Origin: Terriglobia bacterium
Lineage (GTDB): Bacteria; Acidobacteriota; Terriglobia; Terriglobales; Acidobacteriaceae
Assembly (NCBI GenBank): GCA_032252755.1
Contig: JAVUPY010000085.1
Span: forward strand, 1 to 48,207
DNA: 48,207 nucleotides
Reading direction: 5' to 3'
Positions within the stretch are counted from its first letter, which is position 1; each line of letters opens with the position of its first letter. Shown here piece after piece: positions 44,819 through 48,207 of this stretch. Under the pieces are notes generated by a model. That model saw only the letters and a program-made list of their open reading frames with translations. It ran no database searches and was not told the DNA's origin. Position numbers and translations under genes: made by a program.

Positions 44819-45225
44819 AACCCTCTCTCCTCCGTTGCCGTGTTAGACGAAGCAGTAGCTGAATGGTTAGTGATACGGAAATGGCGCCATAAAGGTTCCG
44901 GTGAGGCGGTTCGGGGTAGGCTCGGTTAGGGCGGAACTCTCGACCGGATCGAAGCGGGTTGCCTGAACTGGCACAAATCCTCGCGAGTTCCCGGAAAAGC
45001 CTGTCAGACGAGACCTTCCAGCAAACTATCGTATAATTGCTACCCACTTCGCAGAGACACTCCTGATTCGGACCATTGTTTATCAGAGGTTTGCGGATTG
45101 CGATGTTGGCAATATCTTTGCAACAGAAGACTTGGGTGCGGCGCAAAATTATAAAGGTCGACGATCGCACCCGGATCAAAGCTGCTGCGGTTTCCTACTT
45201 TTGAACCTCATTCTGGGGATGTGGA
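44819..45225. other. Divergent intergenic region of 407 bases
   Basis: It lies between the DUF4097-like gene (minus) and the HisKA-PAS gene (plus). I see no ORF with coding character and no RNA gene. TATAAT occurs at 45032-45037 on the plus strand but without a recognisable -35. AT-rich stretches near 45100-45155 could hold the promoter of the plus gene; no convincing pair of boxes was found. Confidence 0.5.
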
Positions 45226-45951
45226 ATGCCGTATCGTTATGGTTATGAGGCAAGTTCTCATGAGGAGAGTACGTCCTCTCCCGTATCGCTGTCGCGCCGT
45301 GAGAAGCGCGCCGAGCGACTGCACAAGCAGATTGCTGCGGCGCAGATAGCGCACGAACTCGCGCACGAGATCAACAACCCGCTCGAAGCCCTCATAAATC
45401 TGCTCTATCTATTGAAAACCTCGGCTGAAACCCCGGAGGAACTTGCGCATCACGAAGAAGCGGAACGCCAGTTGGCGAGGATCGCCACGCTGGTTCGCAG
45501 CATTCTCGCGATCGAGCACGACGATAATCAGGACCATTTCGAATTCGCCACGCGCCTTCTTGATCCCGCGATCATGAGTGAATACAAGAAGCGGTATGAC
45601 GAAGCTCTGCACCTCGCTGCAATTGTGGAGAGCGCCCAGGACGCGATCTATTCGAAGAAACTCGACGGAACCATCATGGCGTGGAACGCAGGCGCAGAAC
45701 GGCTCTTCGGCTACTCTGCCGCGGAAGCGCTCGGCCGCAGTATTCGTATCCTGGTTCCGCGGGATAGCGCCGATGACGAACGCACGATCATGGAGAAATT
45801 GCGGAAAGGTGTGCGCGTTGAGAGCTATGAGACCGTACGACAGACAAAGGAAGGGCAGTTGGTGCGCGTCTCGGTTACCGTTTCGCCGATCTTCAACCCT
45901 TCGGGCCGGGTTGTGGGAGCATCAACAATCGCGCGAAAACTCCGGGGTTGA
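45226..45951 (+). CDS. HisKA-PAS protein lacking an ATPase domain
   Basis: A 241-residue signalling protein with unusual order. Residues 30-110 form a HisKA-like dimerisation domain with H47 in HELAHEINNPLEAL. Residues about 125-240 form a PAS domain (AAIVESAQDAIYSKKLDG, NAGAERLFGYSAAEALGRSI, VSVTVSPIFNPSGRVVGAST). The protein ends after the PAS, and no HATPase is found in the next gene, which is glpX on the other strand. It could be phosphorylated by another kinase, or dimerise with one. In normal kinases PAS precedes HisKA; here it follows. There is no membrane segment. Confidence 0.78.
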   Translation: MPYRYGYEASSHEESTSSPVSLSRREKRAERLHKQIAAAQIAHELAHEINNPLEALINLLYLLKTSAETPEELAHHEEAERQLARIATLVRSILAIEHDDNQDHFEFATRLLDPAIMSEYKKRYDEALHLAAIVESAQDAIYSKKLDGTIMAWNAGAERLFGYSAAEALGRSIRILVPRDSADDERTIMEKLRKGVRVESYETVRQTKEGQLVRVSVTVSPIFNPSGRVVGASTIARKLRG

Positions 45952-45972
45952 GCTAGTTGTTTTGACGAACGA

Positions 45973-45992
45973 AGGCCGGCGCTGGCCGGCCT
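45973..45992. terminator. Bidirectional terminator-like hairpin
   Basis: AGGCCGGC and GCCGGCCT form a perfect 8-base stem around GCTG. It begins 21 bases after the HisKA-PAS stop and is followed by CTTGGGTTCCCCCTTCTT, weakly T-rich. It separates that gene from convergent glpX. Confidence 0.6.
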
Positions 45993-46041
45993 CTTGGGTT
46001 CCCCCTTCTTGATTGAGAACACCGCCGCGCCTTTCTGCTCC

Positions 46042-47082
46042 TCAGGCGAATCTCACCTTAACTTCTTGCCTCTTGTCCAGGTGAATGCTCTCAATGAAGC
46101 GCACGCGCCCCGTATCGAGTGTCACGACGATCGATGATGTTCGCACGCCCTCGCCGAAGAAGCGAACTCCCTTCAGCAAGTCGCCTTCGGTCACGCCGGT
46201 CGCGGCAAAGATGATCTGCTTACCAGGCGCGAGATCTTCAGCCGAGTAAACCTTTTTCACGTCGCTGATGCCCATCTGGGCCATGCGTTCTTTCTGTTCG
46301 GGTGTGTAACCGGTCAGTCGTCCCTGCATGTAGCCGTTCAGGCAACGGATAGCGGCGGCGGTGATTACGCCTTCAGGCGCCCCGCCAGTGCCCATGACGG
46401 CGTGAACGCCGGTACCGAGAATGGCGGCCGCGATTCCCGCCGACAAGTCGCCATCGCCGATGAGCTTGATTCGCGCCCCGGCCTTGCGAATGTCACTAAT
46501 GAGCTTCTCGTGCCGCGCGCGGTCGAGGACGATAACAACGAGGTCTTCGACGTCACGGTTGAGGCCTTTCGCGATCTGCTTCAGGTTATGCGCTACGGGA
46601 GCATCGAGATCGACCAGGCCCTTACACGATGGGCCGACCACGATCTTCTCCATGTAACAGTCGGGCGCGTGCAGCAGACCACCGTGTTCGCTCGCGGCCA
46701 GCACGGTGATTGCGCCCGGTGCGCCGGTAGCACAGAGATTCGTTCCCTCAAGCGGGTCGACAGCGATGTCGATCTTCGGTACAGGCGTGCCGTCGGGGAA
46801 GTGCGCTCCAACTTTTTCGCCGATGTAGAGCATCGGTGCTTCGTCGCGTTCGCCTTCACCGATGACGATCGTGCCCTCCATGGGAACACTATCCATCGTC
46901 TCGCGCATCGCTTCTGTGGCTACTTCGTCGGCACGCTTGCGGTCACCGAAGCCCATGGTTTTTGCCGACGCGATCGCCGCGTTCTCGACCACTCGAAGAA
47001 GTTCAAGTGCGAGATCGGATTCGATGTTTACGCCGAAGCTCTTGGCGACGGATTCGTGCTTGTTATTCGCGGTGATGGACAT
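46042..47082 (-). CDS. glpX: Class II fructose-1,6-bisphosphatase (GlpX)
   Basis: GlpX hydrolyses fructose-1,6-bisphosphate to fructose-6-phosphate in gluconeogenesis; some relatives also take sedoheptulose-1,7-bisphosphate. The 346 residues have [16 protein letters not shown] and [11 protein letters not shown] (the metal-binding Asp-Pro-Leu-Glu-Gly motif), and [15 protein letters not shown]. Length is normal. GAGGAAAC precedes the ATG directly. It lies downstream of the glutaryl-CoA dehydrogenase on the same strand, but a strong hairpin sits between them, so separate transcription is likely. Confidence 0.96.
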   Translation of the reverse strand: MSITANNKHESVAKSFGVNIESDLALELLRVVENAAIASAKTMGFGDRKRADEVATEAMRETMDSVPMEGTIVIGEGERDEAPMLYIGEKVGAHFPDGTPVPKIDIAVDPLEGTNLCATGAPGAITVLAASEHGGLLHAPDCYMEKIVVGPSCKGLVDLDAPVAHNLKQIAKGLNRDVEDLVVIVLDRARHEKLISDIRKAGARIKLIGDGDLSAGIAAAILGTGVHAVMGTGGAPEGVITAAAIRCLNGYMQGRLTGYTPEQKERMAQMGISDVKKVYSAEDLAPGKQIIFAATGVTEGDLLKGVRFFGEGVRTSSIVVTLDTGRVRFIESIHLDKRQEVKVRFA

Positions 47083-47099
47083 GTTTCCTCGTGTTCTTT

Positions 47100-47157
47100 G
47101 AGGTACAAGGTGTAAGGTATGAGTCCAAGAAAAATGTGTCTTGGCACCTTGTACCTT
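47100..47157. repeat. ACCTTGTACCTTG-type hairpin, copy 2
   Basis: GAGGTACAAGGTG (47100-47112) pairs with CACCTTGTACCTT (47145-47157) over 12 bases. An inner CCAAGA/TCTTGG stem (47125-47130 with 47139-47144) stacks under it. It lies just upstream of glpX and downstream of the acyl-CoA dehydrogenase gene, and shares its arm sequence with 43821-43854. Confidence 0.65.
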
Positions 47158-47229
47158 GAACCTCGGGCCTCTTGAAGAGTTGCCCCACTTTGCACTCTGA
47201 GTCGAGCGGCAAGCATTCTCTATCGTCTG

Positions 47230-48207
47230 TCAGAATGCGTCAATTCCCGTAATCGAATTTCCAATAATCAGCGCGTGAACGTCGTGCGTGCCCTCGTAGG
47301 TCTTTACCGATTCGAGGTTCATCATGTGGCGCATGATCGGGTAGTCGTCGGCGATACCGTTGGCGCCCAGAATGTCGCGGGCCATGCGCGCGCACTCCAG
47401 CGCCATCCACACGTTGTTCCGCTTCGCCATCGAGATGTGCTGGTGCTGTACCTTTCCTGCATCCTTCAGGCGGCCTACCTGCAAGACGAGCAACTGCGCT
47501 TTGGTGATCTCGCTGATCATCCAGACCAATTTCTCTTGAATAAGTTGGTGGCTGGCGATCGGCTGATCGCGGAACTGTTTGCGCATTTTCGAATATTGCA
47601 GCGCTGTGTCGTAGCAGGCCATGGCAGCGCCCACAGCTCCCCATGCGATTCCGTAGCGCGCCTGGTTCAGGCACATGAGCGCGTTCTTGAGCCCTTCGGT
47701 CTTAGGCAGGACATTGGACGCGGGAATGCGTACGTCCTGCATGGATAGGCCGCTCGTCACGGAGGCTCGAAGGGACCATTTGCCGTGGACGTCGTCAGCC
47801 TTAAATCCGGGCCGATCGGTTTCGACGAGGAAGCCACGAACGCGATCGCCCTCGTCGGCGACCTTGGCCCAGACTACGGCAACATCCGCGATCGAGCCCG
47901 AGGTGATCCACATCTTTTCGCCGTTCAGGACGTAATCATTACCGTCTTTCCGGGCGCGAGTACGCATGCCGCCGGGATTGGAGCCGAAGTCGGGTTCGGT
48001 CAGACCAAAGCAGCCGAGTTTCTCGCCCTTTTGCATTCCGGGGAGCCATTTCTCCCTCTGCTCGTCGCTGCCAAACGCCCAAATGGGATACATGACAAGC
48101 GCCGACTGCACGCTGACGAACGAGCGCACGCCGCTGTCGCCGCGCTCGAGTTCCTGCATGACCAACCCGTATTCGACGTTGGACATCTCGGCGCAGCCGT
48201 AGCCCTT
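47230..48207 (-). CDS. gcdH: Glutaryl-CoA dehydrogenase, N-terminus outside window
   Basis: The last 325 residues of an acyl-CoA dehydrogenase; the frame stays open to the right edge (KGYGCAEMSNVEYG precedes the first internal Met), so the start is beyond the window. It oxidises and decarboxylates glutaryl-CoA to crotonyl-CoA in lysine and tryptophan degradation, with FAD. ELERGDSGVRSFVSVQS keeps the Glu, Arg and Ser that bind the glutaryl carboxylate in the human enzyme (Glu87, Arg94, Ser98). TYEGTHDVH carries the catalytic Tyr-Glu pair. GCFGLTEPDFGSNPGGM and MWITSGSIADVAVVWAKV are flavin-domain motifs. Confidence 0.92.
   Translation of the reverse strand, partial: KGYGCAEMSNVEYGLVMQELERGDSGVRSFVSVQSALVMYPIWAFGSDEQREKWLPGMQKGEKLGCFGLTEPDFGSNPGGMRTRARKDGNDYVLNGEKMWITSGSIADVAVVWAKVADEGDRVRGFLVETDRPGFKADDVHGKWSLRASVTSGLSMQDVRIPASNVLPKTEGLKNALMCLNQARYGIAWGAVGAAMACYDTALQYSKMRKQFRDQPIASHQLIQEKLVWMISEITKAQLLVLQVGRLKDAGKVQHQHISMAKRNNVWMALECARMARDILGANGIADDYPIMRHMMNLESVKTYEGTHDVHALIIGNSITGIDAF

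Noticed and set aside
44969-44986. TGGCAC followed by TCGC as a sigma-54 promoter
   Set aside because: The spacing between GG and GC is 11 bases and not 10, and the -12 element is imperfect.
41482-47230. A lysine-degradation operon joining the saccharopine dehydrogenase-like gene and gcdH
   Set aside because: Genes on both strands and several hairpins lie between them; no shared transcript is possible.

Overview
The window is dense, high-GC bacterial chromosome with no phage, IS element, tRNA, rRNA or CRISPR array that I could see. The gene mix points to Acidobacteriota (Terriglobia / Koribacter-like): a Ser/Thr kinase fused to a TolB-like domain and TPRs, several stand-alone receivers, a PATAN (DUF4388) regulator, a fused E1 alpha/beta dehydrogenase, and short intergenic palindromes with GGCTGAAGCC or ACCTTGTACCTTG cores. 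That assignment rests on gene content and recall, not on a marker gene.

Positions 1-7265 (minus strand) hold a complete chemosensory operon. In transcription order it is transmembrane MCP, CheW, CheR, CheA, CheB, CheY, and the first codons of a CheX-like phosphatase running off the left edge. A small secreted TonB-C-domain protein (7357-7704) lies just upstream.

Positions 8047-13718 (plus) hold a 1274-residue sensor kinase (four GAF-like and three PAS-like regions, HisKA, HATPase), a single-domain receiver and an NtrC-type sigma-54 activator. Positions 13898-16500 hold three tightly packed unusual genes: a small PilZ-like protein with a TTG start, a 520-residue protein I do not recognise, and a pseudo-receiver joined to an ATPase-less histidine-kinase dimerisation domain.

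Positions 16593-26833 hold a second chemosensory operon. Its order (receiver, CheW, PilJ-like MCP, CheR, CheA with two HPT domains and a C-terminal receiver, CheB, two divergent CheW proteins) is that of the type IV pilus Pil-Chp system. It is followed by a PATAN protein whose receiver has lost its phospho-acceptor and by a receiver with a C-terminal coiled coil. Most junctions are 4-base overlaps, so the block is probably one transcript and may control pili or twitching. This is the most interesting part of the window.

Positions 26860-48207 are mainly housekeeping: uvrB, the Ser/Thr kinase-TPR gene, a transglutaminase-like protein, a phosphoglycolate-phosphatase-like HAD enzyme, the fused E1 dehydrogenase, an AddB-like Fe-S nuclease overlapping an AddA-like helicase-nuclease, a saccharopine-dehydrogenase-like reductase, a tiny zinc-ribbon protein, a methyltransferase, a secreted DUF4097-like protein, a HisKA-PAS protein without ATPase, glpX, and a glutaryl-CoA dehydrogenase cut by the right edge. 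Convergent gene pairs in this part are separated by strong hairpins.
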